From Streptomyces sp. NBC_01016 (lineage in GTDB: Bacteria > Actinomycetota > Actinomycetes > Streptomycetales > Streptomycetaceae), in assembly GCF_026341035.1 (NCBI RefSeq), contig NZ_JAPEOQ010000002.1, positions 620,001 through 684,000 on the forward strand: a stretch of DNA of 64,000 nucleotides, given 5' to 3'. Positions 15,587 through 23,723 of the stretch are shown here, in pieces. How positions within the stretch are numbered: position 1 is the stretch's first letter; every line of letters begins with the position of its first letter. Under the pieces are notes generated by a model. That model made no database searches, was not told the origin of the DNA, and was given only the letters and a program-made list of their open reading frames with translations. The translations under genes and the position numbers were made by a program.

Positions 15587-17032
15587 ATGCCCCGCCGCCA
15601 CTTGCGAGTGACCGGCGCGGCACGGGAGCCGCTCGGTGCCGTGCTGCGCGAACTGCGTACGAAGCTGGAGGTGCCCGAGGAGTTCCCGGCCGATGTGGTC
15701 GCGGAAGCGGAGCGGGTCGCGGCCGATCCGCCGTGGCTGCCGGACCGCGACGAGACCGCGATCCCGTTCTTCACGATCGACCCGCCGACGTCGACCGATC
15801 TCGACCAGGCCATGCACCTGTCCCGGCGCCCCGGCGGCGGCTACCGCGTGCGGTACGCGATCGCCGACGTCGCCGCGTACGTCGCACCCGGCGGCGCCCT
15901 CGACCTCGAGGCGCACCGCCGCGTCACCACCCTCTACTTCCCCGACGAGAAGGTCCCGCTGCACCCCACCGTGCTCAGCGAGGGCGCCGCCAGCCTGCTG
16001 CCCGACCAGACCTGCCCGGCCGTCCTGTGGACGATCGACCTGGACGCCGACGGGCGCGCCGAGTCCACCGACGTCGTCCGCGCCCTCGTCCGCAGCCGCG
16101 CCAAGCTCGACTACGCGGGCGTGCAGAAGGCCATCGACGACGGGAGTGCCGAGGAGCCGGTCGCCCTGCTCAAGGACATCGGGCTGCTGCGCGAACAGCT
16201 GGAGGTCGAGCGCGGCGGCATCTCGCTCGACGTGCCCGAGCAGGAGATCGTCGCGAGCGACACCGCGTACGAACTCGCCTACCGGGCCCCGCTGCCCGCC
16301 GACTCGTGGAACGCCCAGATCTCGCTGCTCACCGGCATGGCCGCCGCCGACCTGATGCTCGCGGCCGGTACCGGCATCCTGCGCACGCTGCCCGCCGCCC
16401 CCGACGGCGCGGTCGGCCGACTGCGCCGCACCGCGCACGCGCTGCACATCGAGTGGCCGCACCACGTCCCCTACTCCGACCTCGTCCGCTCCCTCGACCC
16501 GCGCATTCCGCACCAGGCCGCGTTCCTCCAGGAGTGCACGACGCTGCTGCGCGGCGCGGGCTACACGGCCTTCCGCGGCGGCGAGACCCCGGCCCTCGCC
16601 ACGCACGCCGCCGTCGCCGCGCCCTACACCCACTGCACGGCCCCGCTGCGCCGCCTCGTCGACCGCTACGCGTCCGAGCTGTGCCTGGCCGCGTGCGCAG
16701 AACGAGGCGTTCCCGAATGGGTGTTGACGGCGCTTGACGGTCTCCCGAAGGAGATGGCGGACGGTACCCGGCGGGCGAACACCGTGGAGCGCGAGTGCGT
16801 CGACATCGTCGAGGCGGCGCTCCTCAGGCACCGGGTCGGCGAGGTCTTCGACGCGGTGGTGGTGGACGTGAAGGACCGCGAACCGACCGCCGGGACCGTG
16901 CAGTTGACCGAGCCGGCCGTCGTCGCCCGGGTCGAGGGCGGCACGGCCGCGCTGCCGCTGGGGGAGCGGCTGCGGGTCCGGCTCACGCAGGCGGACCCGG
17001 GCTCGACGAAGGTGCTGTTCACGCCGGCGTGA
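15587..17032 (+). CDS. RNB-domain ribonuclease (RNase II/R family)
   Basis: 481 residues, shorter than RNase R because it lacks N-terminal cold-shock and C-terminal S1 domains; this compact form is common in actinobacteria. The RNB catalytic site shows FTIDPPTSTDLDQAM (metal-binding aspartates) and YRVRYAIADVAAYV; the later HCTAPLRRLVDRY is the conserved RNB end motif. It degrades RNA 3' to 5'. TACGCT at 15575-15580 lies six bases before ATG 15587, so transcription may begin at the start codon (leaderless). The last 14 bases overlap the convergent membrane-protein gene. Confidence 0.88.
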   Translation: MPRRHLRVTGAAREPLGAVLRELRTKLEVPEEFPADVVAEAERVAADPPWLPDRDETAIPFFTIDPPTSTDLDQAMHLSRRPGGGYRVRYAIADVAAYVAPGGALDLEAHRRVTTLYFPDEKVPLHPTVLSEGAASLLPDQTCPAVLWTIDLDADGRAESTDVVRALVRSRAKLDYAGVQKAIDDGSAEEPVALLKDIGLLREQLEVERGGISLDVPEQEIVASDTAYELAYRAPLPADSWNAQISLLTGMAAADLMLAAGTGILRTLPAAPDGAVGRLRRTAHALHIEWPHHVPYSDLVRSLDPRIPHQAAFLQECTTLLRGAGYTAFRGGETPALATHAAVAAPYTHCTAPLRRLVDRYASELCLAACAERGVPEWVLTALDGLPKEMADGTRRANTVERECVDIVEAALLRHRVGEVFDAVVVDVKDREPTAGTVQLTEPAVVARVEGGTAALPLGERLRVRLTQADPGSTKVLFTPA

Positions 17033-17630
17033 GCCGCTGCTCCAGAGTGCGCGCGAGTCGCTCGGGATCCTCCGCGTGCAACCGCACCAGGCGGATGTCC
17101 TGCGGACGCCCGAGGAACGTGAAGTGCCGTACGGGGGCGGCGAGTTCGAGAGTGATGCTGGTCTGGGCGCCGACATCCAGATTCAGCTCGCCCTCGCGCG
17201 GCGTGTGCGTGTACTTGTTCTCGCGGCGCACCGAGGCGATCAGCTCCAGCGGTATCCGCAGATCCACATGGGCGGCCCGGCGCACCCGCAGCGCGTCATC
17301 GGTGACCACGTGTGGCCGGGTGACGGACGCCGCGTGCAGGCCGAGGACCATCAGCACCGTGTAGACGTCGAGGAACAGGACGACGTGGTGGAGCGTGGGC
17401 CAGTCGCGCAGCAGCGCCCACATCCCGACGGACTCGACGACGCACACGAACGTGATGCCGTACATCATCACGGCCTGACCGCGCGCGTACGGAAAGGCGC
17501 TCGCCCCGACCGGAACGCCGTGCCGCCGCCGCGCCACCCACCGCAGAAGGCTCACGGCCACCCGCAGCTCGTGCCCGAGGATCCGGCGGACACCGGCGGG
17601 GACGCGCAGCGACGTCCGGAGCGCAGTCAC
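17019..17630 (-). CDS. Membrane protein with PH-like C-terminal domain, function unknown
   Basis: 203 residues with two hydrophobic segments (about 48-70 and 82-105) and a cytoplasmic C-terminal half. It has the pattern DDALRVRRAAHVDLRIPLELI typical of small PH-like (bPH) proteins. No catalytic residues are apparent. Its start overlaps the MerR regulator stop by four bases (ATGA), so the two are translationally coupled and the protein is probably part of the response controlled by that regulator. It overlaps the RNB stop by 14 bases tail to tail. Confidence 0.75.
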   Translation of the reverse strand: MTALRTSLRVPAGVRRILGHELRVAVSLLRWVARRRHGVPVGASAFPYARGQAVMMYGITFVCVVESVGMWALLRDWPTLHHVVLFLDVYTVLMVLGLHAASVTRPHVVTDDALRVRRAAHVDLRIPLELIASVRRENKYTHTPREGELNLDVGAQTSITLELAAPVRHFTFLGRPQDIRLVRLHAEDPERLARTLEQRLTPA

Positions 17631-18403
17631 GGCGCACCGTCCCCGGCTGCCATCCGCAGGGCGAGGCGGATCACCTCGGCCTGGGCCGGGGTGAAGTCGG
17701 AGAGGAAGAGATCCAGTACAGCGGCGCCGTGACCGTCGGGGACGCCGGGCGGCGGCGCGCTCGGCAGCTCCTTCGGCAGGAAGGCGAGCAGGGCGCGGGC
17801 CGCCTCCGCCACCCGCGGGTCGTCCGGGTCGGCGTCGGCCAGCGCGTCGAGGCGGGCGTACACGTCGAGTGTCGCCTCCCGCGTCGCCGGGTCGTCGAAG
17901 ACGGGCACCAGCTCCGCCATCAGCTGTTCGCGGACCTCGGGCGGGGCGGTGGTGTCGATCAGGGCCAGTACTTCACGGTCCTTCGCGGCCATGGGGGACT
18001 CCTCGTCCACGGGTTCCAACCCGCCCAGGAAGGCGGTCAGTTCGGGGGAGAGCGGTCCCTCGGCAGGCAGTCGCCCCCGCTCGGCGTCGGACAACAGGGC
18101 CCGCAGCCGGTCCCGCCGCTCGTGGATGGCGGCCTCCTGGCGGGCCAGGTCGGCGTCCAGCTCTGCGAGCACCTCGACGAGGTCGCGCCCCGCGTCCTCC
18201 GCGAGCACATCCCGCACCTCGGGCAGCCCGAGCCCCAGCTCGGTCAGGCGCCGGATCCGGGCGAGCTCGATGGCGTGCCGCAGCCCGTACTCCCGGTACC
18301 CGTTGGCAAGGCGTTCGGGCTCGGGCAGCAGTCCGAGGTGGTGATAGTGCCTGATGGCGCGTGTGGTGACACCGACGATCCGGGCCAGCTCTCCGATCCG
18401 CAT
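17627..18403 (-). CDS. MerR-family transcriptional regulator
   Basis: 258 residues. N-terminal winged helix MRIGELARIVGVTTRAIRHYHHLGLLPEPERLANGYREYG (about 1-40) is the MerR DNA-binding signature, followed by a dimerisation coiled coil (about 80-115) and a large effector domain (about 130-258) without the cysteines of metal sensors, so a small-molecule ligand is more likely. It activates promoters with over-long spacers by unwinding DNA. The promoter just upstream has a 19-base spacer and a dyad, which implies autoregulation. The minus 10 box ends six bases before the ATG, so the mRNA is probably leaderless. Confidence 0.88.
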   Translation of the reverse strand: MRIGELARIVGVTTRAIRHYHHLGLLPEPERLANGYREYGLRHAIELARIRRLTELGLGLPEVRDVLAEDAGRDLVEVLAELDADLARQEAAIHERRDRLRALLSDAERGRLPAEGPLSPELTAFLGGLEPVDEESPMAAKDREVLALIDTTAPPEVREQLMAELVPVFDDPATREATLDVYARLDALADADPDDPRVAEAARALLAFLPKELPSAPPPGVPDGHGAAVLDLFLSDFTPAQAEVIRLALRMAAGDGAP

Positions 18404-18409
18404 GACCTC

Positions 18410-18440
18410 AGTAGAAACGTTGACGCTACGGCAGGGTCAA
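18410..18440 (-). promoter_or_regulatory. MerR-type promoter with 19-base spacer
   Basis: On the minus strand TTGACC (18440-18435), 19 bases, TCTACT (18415-18410). The spacer is two bases over optimum, the hallmark of MerR-activated promoters, and holds the dyad TTGAC...GTCAA. Six bases separate the minus 10 box from the ATG of the regulator. Confidence 0.7.
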
Positions 18441-18460
18441 GCGAGCCGCACGGCAAAGGC

Positions 18461-18519
18461 TTGACGGCTAACAACGTTAGCCGTAGGGTCTTCCCATGGT
18501 TCGGCTAACAACGTTAGCC
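18461..18519 (+). promoter_or_regulatory. Promoter with twin 17-base TetR operators
   Basis: TTGACG (18461-18466), 17 bases, TAGGGT (18484-18489) forms a promoter. Two identical operators GGCTAAC-AAC-GTTAGCC lie at 18466-18482, filling the spacer, and 18503-18519, just after the start site; their centres are 37 bases apart. The operon encodes its own TetR, the obvious ligand-controlled repressor. Confidence 0.8.
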
Positions 18520-18558
18520 ACGGCGTCGTCGACGCCACCGACTCTCCGGGAGGTCCCG

Positions 18559-18984
18559 ATGAGCACGACAGCACCCGCCACCACCACCGTCACGGGCAAG
18601 CCGCTCATGGTCGTCCGGCGCACCGCGTGGCTCGTGAACGCGCTCTTCTGGTCGGCGTTCGCGGTCCTGGAAGCCGTGAACCACGGCTGGCTCGCGGGTC
18701 TGTTCGCCGTCGCCTTCTTCCTCGCGCCCGACTTCACGTTCCTGGCCGGCATCGGCGAGACCCGGCCGATGGAGAAGGGTCAACTCCCGCCCCGCGCCGT
18801 GCCGTTCTACAACGCGGCCCACCGCGCCCTGGTCCCGCTCGCCCTCATGGCGGCGTACACGGTGCTGCCCATCATCCAGTGGGCGCCGCTCTTCGCGGGC
18901 TTCTGCGGCTGGCTCGCCCACATCTCGTACGATCGCGCCTTCGGCTACGGGCTGCGGACCAAGGAGGGCTTCCAGCGTGCCTGA
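18559..18984 (+). CDS. DUF4260 family small membrane protein
   Basis: 141 residues with three to four hydrophobic segments and the DUF4260 signatures FLAPDFTFLAGI, YNAAHRALVPLAL and WLAHISYDRAFGYGL. The function of the family is unknown; it is often paired with a TetR gene, as here. ATG 18559 is preferred because it leaves a 5' leader after the promoter and second operator; an ATG at 18496 would lie at the transcription start itself. It overlaps the TetR gene by eight bases (GTGCCTGA), so the two are co-translated and co-repressed. Confidence 0.85.
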   Translation: MSTTAPATTTVTGKPLMVVRRTAWLVNALFWSAFAVLEAVNHGWLAGLFAVAFFLAPDFTFLAGIGETRPMEKGQLPPRAVPFYNAAHRALVPLALMAAYTVLPIIQWAPLFAGFCGWLAHISYDRAFGYGLRTKEGFQRA

Positions 18985-19513
18985 CCTGAAGGAAGGGCGG
19001 CGGCTCACGCCCCGCGCCACCGAGATCGCGGCCGAGGCCCGCACCCTCCTGGAGGAATCCGGGCCCGACGCCCTCACGATGCGCGCCCTGGCCGACCGCC
19101 TCGGCATCAAGGCCCCGTCCCTCTACAAGCACTTCCCCGACAAGCAGGCCGTCGAAGTGGAGCTCGTCGCGCAGATGCTCACGGAGTCGGCGGAGGCCTG
19201 CGAGGAGGCGGAGCGCCGGGCCCCGGGCTCCCTCGAAGCCCTCACCGACGCCTACCGCGCCTACGCGCTCGCCCACCCCCACCTCTACTGCCTCTCCACC
19301 GAGCGCCCGCTGCCCCGGCACGCGCTGCCCGCCGGCCTGGAGGAGCGCGCGGCGGCCCCCCTGATGCGCACCTGCGCCGACGACGCGGACCTGGCCCGCG
19401 CCGCCTGGGCGTTCGCCCACGGCATGGTGATCCTGGAGATCCACGGCCGCTTTCCGGGCGGCGCGGATCTGGCGAGGGCGTGGCGGACGGGGGTGGAGGC
19501 GCTGCGGCCGTGA
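18977..19513 (+). CDS. TetR-family repressor of the DUF4260 operon
   Basis: 178 residues. The N-terminal HTH (about 12-58) is ALTMRALADRLGIKAPSLYKHFPDK; the C-terminal domain resembles the TetR_C/WHG type (PHLYCLSTERPLPRHALPAG) that binds a small ligand. GTG 18977 overlaps the upstream stop. Repressor of its own promoter is inferred from the two perfect operators 470-510 bases upstream, one of which overlaps both promoter boxes. Inducer unknown. Confidence 0.85.
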   Translation: MPDLKEGRRLTPRATEIAAEARTLLEESGPDALTMRALADRLGIKAPSLYKHFPDKQAVEVELVAQMLTESAEACEEAERRAPGSLEALTDAYRAYALAHPHLYCLSTERPLPRHALPAGLEERAAAPLMRTCADDADLARAAWAFAHGMVILEIHGRFPGGADLARAWRTGVEALRP

Positions 19514-19576
19514 CCGTGCGGACGACGCGGCGGACACGGTCCGGGACGGACCACCGGCACGGGTAGCATGGTCGGC

Positions 19577-19998
19577 ACGGCAGACGAGCCGGGCGGGCGG
19601 CCGCGTGGGATTCCTTCGGGGGTCTCCCGAGGAACGTCCGGGCTCCACAGGGCAAGGTGGTGGCTAACGGCCACCCGGGGTGACCCGCGGGACAGTGCCA
19701 CAGAAAACAGACCGCCGGGGACCGCAAGGCCCTCGGTAAGGGTGAAACGGTGGTGTAAGAGACCACCAGCGCCTGAGGTGACTCAGGCGGCTAGGTAAAC
19801 CCCACCTGGAGCAAGGTCAAGAGGGACCGCCTCTTCGGAGACGGTTCTGCGCGGACGATCGAGGGCTGCCCGCCCGATGTTCGCGGGTAGACCGCAGGAG
19901 GCCGGTGGCAACGCCGGTCCTAGATGGATGGCCGTCTCCCCGAGGCCCGCGAGGACCTCGGGTGACAGAACCCGGCGTACAGCCCGACTCGTCTGCCG
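19577..19998 (+). ncRNA. rnpB: RNase P RNA, bacterial class A
   Basis: About 420 nt. Helix P1 is formed by CGGCAGACGAG (19578-19588) and CTCGTCTGCCG (19988-19998), a perfect 11-bp pairing of the two ends. The conserved core strings are present: GAGGAACGTCCGGGCTCCAC (P3-P4 side), ACAGAAA in the middle, AGGGTGAAACGG, and the 3' ACAGAACCCGGCGTACAG of P4. It is the catalytic subunit that removes 5' leaders from tRNA precursors. Ends may extend a few bases beyond P1. Confidence 0.95.
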
Positions 19999-20017
19999 CT
20001 CACACCTCCGACCACGG

Positions 20018-20782
20018 TCAGAGTGCCGCGCCGTGCGTGGAGCGGATCTGCTGACGGCGGTGGTCCCGTTTCTCCTGACGGCGCTGCTTGCGCTTCTTCG
20101 GGGTGTGCTCCGTTTCGTGGTCCTCGTCCGTGGCCTCCTCTGCGGGGGCCTGCTCCACGGGCTCCCGTATCAGGGAGTCGTCGAGGAGGTCCTCCGGCGG
20201 GGCCGTGAGGGATGCCGCCCAGTCCGCGGACTCGCGGGTCGCGCCGTTCACCGCGGGGCTCACGCGGATGCGCAGGTCGTCCAGGCCCTCCGCCGGGACG
20301 CGGAAGGCGTAGGTCGTGGTGCCGGTGCGGCGGCGGCGCAGTTCGGTGTGCAGGCCGGCGAGGATGTCCTGGTCGGCGTCGTACGTGCGGACGGCCCGGG
20401 TATCGCCCGCCCACACCTGGACGCGGGCGGTGAGGCGCATCCGTACGCCGCCCTTCGCGCGGCGCAGCGCGTCGGAGCGCGCCTTGGTGTGCTGCTCGAC
20501 CGCCCTCGTGTGCGCGGCCTCACTGGAGTAGCCCCTGCGCGGCGCGCGGCGCGGGTGCTCGGCGTGGTGCGCACGCATGGCGCGGCGCACGCCCGGGGCC
20601 ATGTTCTTCACGCGGACCGTGAAGCTGACGTAGGTGTCACCGTCCTCGTGGTCCCGGTCCAGATAGGTGGGCGAGAAGGTCTCTATCTCGTCGATCGTCA
20701 CGGCGAGGCCGCTGTCGAGCGTGGTCCACTCGCCCACTTCCAGGGCTGTGTCCGGTTCGGTCGTGTCGGCGTCCGTGGGCAT
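20018..20782 (-). CDS. Conserved hypothetical soluble protein
   Basis: 254 residues. The first half has a beta-sandwich look (LEVGEWTTLDSGLAVTIDEIETFSP, GDTYVSFTVRVKN) reminiscent of DUF4352-like domains that describe ligand-sensing or secreted folds, but no signal peptide or lipobox is present. The C-terminus is strongly basic (KKRKQRRQEKRDHRRQQ), which could bind nucleic acid; note that rnpB lies 20 bases downstream, convergent. ATG 20782 has AAAGGCGG at good distance; a TTG 15 bases upstream is less likely. Function not assigned. Confidence 0.7.
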   Translation of the reverse strand: MPTDADTTEPDTALEVGEWTTLDSGLAVTIDEIETFSPTYLDRDHEDGDTYVSFTVRVKNMAPGVRRAMRAHHAEHPRRAPRRGYSSEAAHTRAVEQHTKARSDALRRAKGGVRMRLTARVQVWAGDTRAVRTYDADQDILAGLHTELRRRRTGTTTYAFRVPAEGLDDLRIRVSPAVNGATRESADWAASLTAPPEDLLDDSLIREPVEQAPAEEATDEDHETEHTPKKRKQRRQEKRDHRRQQIRSTHGAAL

Positions 20783-20932
20783 GAGTCCGCCTTTCAAGTG
20801 GATAGGGGTTATGTCCAGTATGCGAGTAATGGCTGTGTAAAGAGATGCGGGGCGTATGTGCAGGTGAGGAAGGTGCGGAGAGGGGGAATTGCCTCTTCAT
20901 TTACGTGCCGCTTACAGCTAGCGTCTGTGAGC

Positions 20933-22357
20933 ATGAGTGAGCACGGCGTCACGGGGGCTGCCACAACCCCGGACACGAACGACATCGACAGCACGGACCC
21001 GGTCGGCAGGCTCGACCGGCTGCCCGTAGGGCCGTGGCACCGCCGACTGACCGCGATCGTCGGCATCGGTGCCTTCTTCGACCTCTACGAGGTGTTCCTC
21101 GGCGGCGTACTCGCCGCCGCGCTCGCCGAGTCCTGGCAGCTGTCCGGCACCGAGAAGTCGTGGCTGATCGCCTCCGGGTTCCTCGGCATGTTCGTCGGCG
21201 CGAATGTGCTGTCCGTGCTCGCCGACCGGTTCGGGCGCCGCAAGATGTTCCTGGTCAACCTGGGGCTCTACTCGCTGTTCTCGCTGGCGTGCGCCTTCGC
21301 GCAGGACGCCACCCAGCTCTCCGTGCTCCGCTTCCTCGCCGGGCTCGGCCTCGGCGCCGAACTGGTCCTCGTCGACACGTACTTGGCCGAGTTCCTGCCC
21401 CGCAAGGTGCGCGGGCGCTACATCGCCTGGGCCTACACCCTCGGCTTCGTCGGCGTGCCCGTCGCCGCGCTGCTCGGCGCCCGACTCGTGGCCAAGCACG
21501 AGCTGTTCGGGGTGGACGGCTGGCGCTGGCTGCTCGTCGGGGGCGCGCTCGGTGCCGCGTTCATCCAGCTCCTGCGGACCCGGCTGCCGGAGTCGCCGCG
21601 CTGGCTGGCCTCGCAAGGGCGGACGGCCGAGGCGGACGCGGTCGTGCGGGGCATCGAGGCTCAGGCGGGTGCGGAACCCGCGGCGATTCCGGCTCCGCGC
21701 GCCGAGACCGCCGAGTCCGCCGGGACCACCGAAACCCCGGAACCGGCCGCCGCGAAGGTGCCGCTGGGCCAGATGTTCAAGGCCCCGTACGCGCGCCGCA
21801 CCGTCATGTGGTGGATCTTCCAGATCCTTCAGACCGTCGGCTACTACGGCTTCGGTTCGCTGGCCCCGGTCGTCCTCCAGGCCAAGGGGCACACCGTCAC
21901 GGAGTCCCTCACCTACGCGGCCCTCAGCTACCTCGGCTACCCGGTGGGCTCGGCGCTGTCCGTGCCGCTGATCGACCGGATCGAGCGGCGCACGCTCATC
22001 ATCCTGTCGGCGCTCGGGATCGCCGCGTTCGGCCTGGTCTTCGGGTTCGCGGAGGCGTCCTGGCTGATCGTCGGGGCGGGCTTCCTGCTCACCGTCAGCA
22101 GCAACGTCTTCTCGAACGCCTTCCACGTCTACCAGACGGAGATCTTCCCGACCGGCATGCGCTCCAGCGCCATCGGCATCGCGTACTCGCTGTCCCGGCT
22201 CACCTCGGTCGTGCTGCCGTTCATCGCGATCGACGTGCTCGAGGACCTGGGCGCGGACGCGGTGTTCATCGGTTCGGGCGTGCTGATGCTGATCCTGTGC
22301 CTCAACGTACGGATCCTGGGGCCGCGGACGACGGGGCGGAGTCTGGAGTCGATCTGA
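20933..22357 (+). CDS. MFS metabolite transporter (sugar-porter-like)
   Basis: 474 residues with 12 predicted membrane segments and a charged central loop (about 235-275, Ala/Pro/Glu-rich). Motifs DLYEVFLGG in TM1, LADRFGRRKMFLVN after TM2 and LPESPRWLASQGR after TM6 place it in the sugar/metabolite porter branch rather than drug exporters. Substrate unknown. The frame is open far upstream through the rnpB region, but the protein-like sequence begins at MSEHGVTGA; ATG 20933 or GTG 20927 are candidate starts, neither with a strong ribosome site. Confidence 0.82.
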   Translation: MSEHGVTGAATTPDTNDIDSTDPVGRLDRLPVGPWHRRLTAIVGIGAFFDLYEVFLGGVLAAALAESWQLSGTEKSWLIASGFLGMFVGANVLSVLADRFGRRKMFLVNLGLYSLFSLACAFAQDATQLSVLRFLAGLGLGAELVLVDTYLAEFLPRKVRGRYIAWAYTLGFVGVPVAALLGARLVAKHELFGVDGWRWLLVGGALGAAFIQLLRTRLPESPRWLASQGRTAEADAVVRGIEAQAGAEPAAIPAPRAETAESAGTTETPEPAAAKVPLGQMFKAPYARRTVMWWIFQILQTVGYYGFGSLAPVVLQAKGHTVTESLTYAALSYLGYPVGSALSVPLIDRIERRTLIILSALGIAAFGLVFGFAEASWLIVGAGFLLTVSSNVFSNAFHVYQTEIFPTGMRSSAIGIAYSLSRLTSVVLPFIAIDVLEDLGADAVFIGSGVLMLILCLNVRILGPRTTGRSLESI

Positions 22358-22384
22358 GGCGGGTCATAGGGCCTGTCGTTTGGA

Positions 22385-22864
22385 TCAGGCCGGGTTCACG
22401 TGGGGGCGGGACGCCGCGATGAACTGGTGGATGAGGCCGCGCGACTCGTCGCGTACGACCCGGAGTTCCTCGCGGTCGTCGGCCGTGGGGATGCGGTCGA
22501 CGGACGCCATCGCCTCCTGGGCGAGCACGGCCAGCGACGGGGCCTCGGTGAGCAGCTCGACGCGGAACATCGCCTCCATCGCCGCCGCCCTCAACCGAAA
22601 GGCCTCGCGCCGCAGTTCGTGCACGTCGGCCGTCTCGCCGGGCCGGTCGACGTGCTCGGGGAACCAGCGATCCAGCTGCCCCCGCCGATAGTTGGCGAGC
22701 GCCCCGCCGAACGCGCAGTACGCGTCGATGCGTTCTTGGCGGAGCCGTTCCGTGCGCGTGAAGTCCTGGCCGCGGGCGGCCGTGCGGCTCTGCAGTATGT
22801 GGCTCAGTGCGGCGCCCAGCAGGGTGCCGAGGACCGCGATGACGCTCGTGATGACGACGACCAT
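22385..22864 (-). CDS. Small membrane-anchored hypothetical protein
   Basis: 159 residues: one N-terminal hydrophobic helix (about 2-22, VVVITSVIAVLGTLLGAALSHIL) followed by a charged helical region (RTERLRQERIDAYCAFGGALANYRRG). The layout is that of a signal-anchored cytoplasmic alpha-helical protein seen widely in Streptomyces. It begins 17 bases after the hmuV stop on the same strand and may be co-transcribed with the haem-uptake operon, but there is no sign that it takes part in haem transport. Confidence 0.65.
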   Translation of the reverse strand: MVVVITSVIAVLGTLLGAALSHILQSRTAARGQDFTRTERLRQERIDAYCAFGGALANYRRGQLDRWFPEHVDRPGETADVHELRREAFRLRAAAMEAMFRVELLTEAPSLAVLAQEAMASVDRIPTADDREELRVVRDESRGLIHQFIAASRPHVNPA

Positions 22865-22880
22865 GGGGACACCCAACCAG

Positions 22881-23723
22881 TCACGGCCGTACCGGCACCA
22901 CCAGAGGTGCCCCGGTCCGCGGGTGCGGCAGCACCTCGACCGGGTGCTGGTACACGTCGCTGAGCAGCGATCCTTCGAGCACCTCGGCCGGCGGGCCGAG
23001 CGCCGTGATGCGTCCCTCGTGCAGCACCGCCACCCGGTCGGCGTGCGCGGCGGCCAGGCCCAGGTCGTGCAGGACGACGACCACCGCGTCGCCCGCGGCG
23101 GCCCGTTCCCGGCACACCCGCAGAACCAGTTCCTGGTGGCGCAGGTCGAGCGCGGCCGTCGGCTCGTCCAGGAGCAGCAGCCCCGCGCACTGGGCGAGGA
23201 TCCGGGCAAGCGCCACCCGGGCGCGCTCGCCGCCGGACAGCGCCGAGAAGGGGCGGGCGGTGAAGGCCGCGGTCTCCGTCGCCGCGAGGGCCGCCGCGAC
23301 CGCCGCGTCGTCCTCGTCCTCGCGTTCCGTGCCCGCCCACGGCGCCCGGCCCATCCGGACGACGTCCGCCACCGGGAACGGGAAGGACAGCGTCGTCGAC
23401 TGGGGCAACAGGGAGCGGCGCAGCGCGAGTTCGGCCGGTGACCAGGCGTCGGCCGGCCGCCCGTGGACGCGCAGCTCGCCGGAGGCGGCCGAGAGATCCG
23501 CCGCCAGGGCCGCCAACAGGGTTGATTTACCGGCTCCGTTGGGCCCGACCAGCGCGAGCACCTCGCCCGCCCGCACGTCCAGGTCGACGCCGGACAGGAC
23601 CGGCCTGCCGCCCAGGTTCACGTGCAGGGCGCGGGCCTCGGCGACCGTGTCCCCGGCGGCGTACCGCTCGGGCAGGGCGCGGTGGCGCGGGCCCCGCAGC
23701 AGCGTGCTCCAACGGCCCTTCAT
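22881..23723 (-). CDS. hmuV: Haem ABC transporter ATP-binding protein
   Basis: 280 residues. Walker A GPNGAGKST (about 60-68), signature LSGGERARVALARI (about 160), Walker B GLLLLDEPTAALD, and the switch His in VVVLHDLGLAA. The sequence and context match HmuV/BtuD-type importers for haem or siderophores. It energises uptake through the HmuU permease. Its start overlaps the permease stop (ATGA), so the operon order is hmuT-hmuU-hmuV, preceded by an iron box. Haem rather than siderophore specificity is inferred from the two HtaA genes on the other side of that box. Confidence 0.9.
   Translation of the reverse strand: MKGRWSTLLRGPRHRALPERYAAGDTVAEARALHVNLGGRPVLSGVDLDVRAGEVLALVGPNGAGKSTLLAALAADLSAASGELRVHGRPADAWSPAELALRRSLLPQSTTLSFPFPVADVVRMGRAPWAGTEREDEDDAAVAAALAATETAAFTARPFSALSGGERARVALARILAQCAGLLLLDEPTAALDLRHQELVLRVCRERAAAGDAVVVVLHDLGLAAAHADRVAVLHEGRITALGPPAEVLEGSLLSDVYQHPVEVLPHPRTGAPLVVPVRP

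Noticed and set aside
19877..20932. In-frame upstream extension of the MFS permease through rnpB
   Set aside because: The extension runs through the RNase P RNA and an opposing gene and has no protein-like sequence until MSEHGVTGA at 20933.
22370..22391. GGCCTG...CAGGCC stem around CGTTTGGAT after the MFS permease, possibly an insertion-sequence end
   Set aside because: Only a 6-bp stem is visible, no transposase or second end is present nearby; at most a weak terminator or relic.
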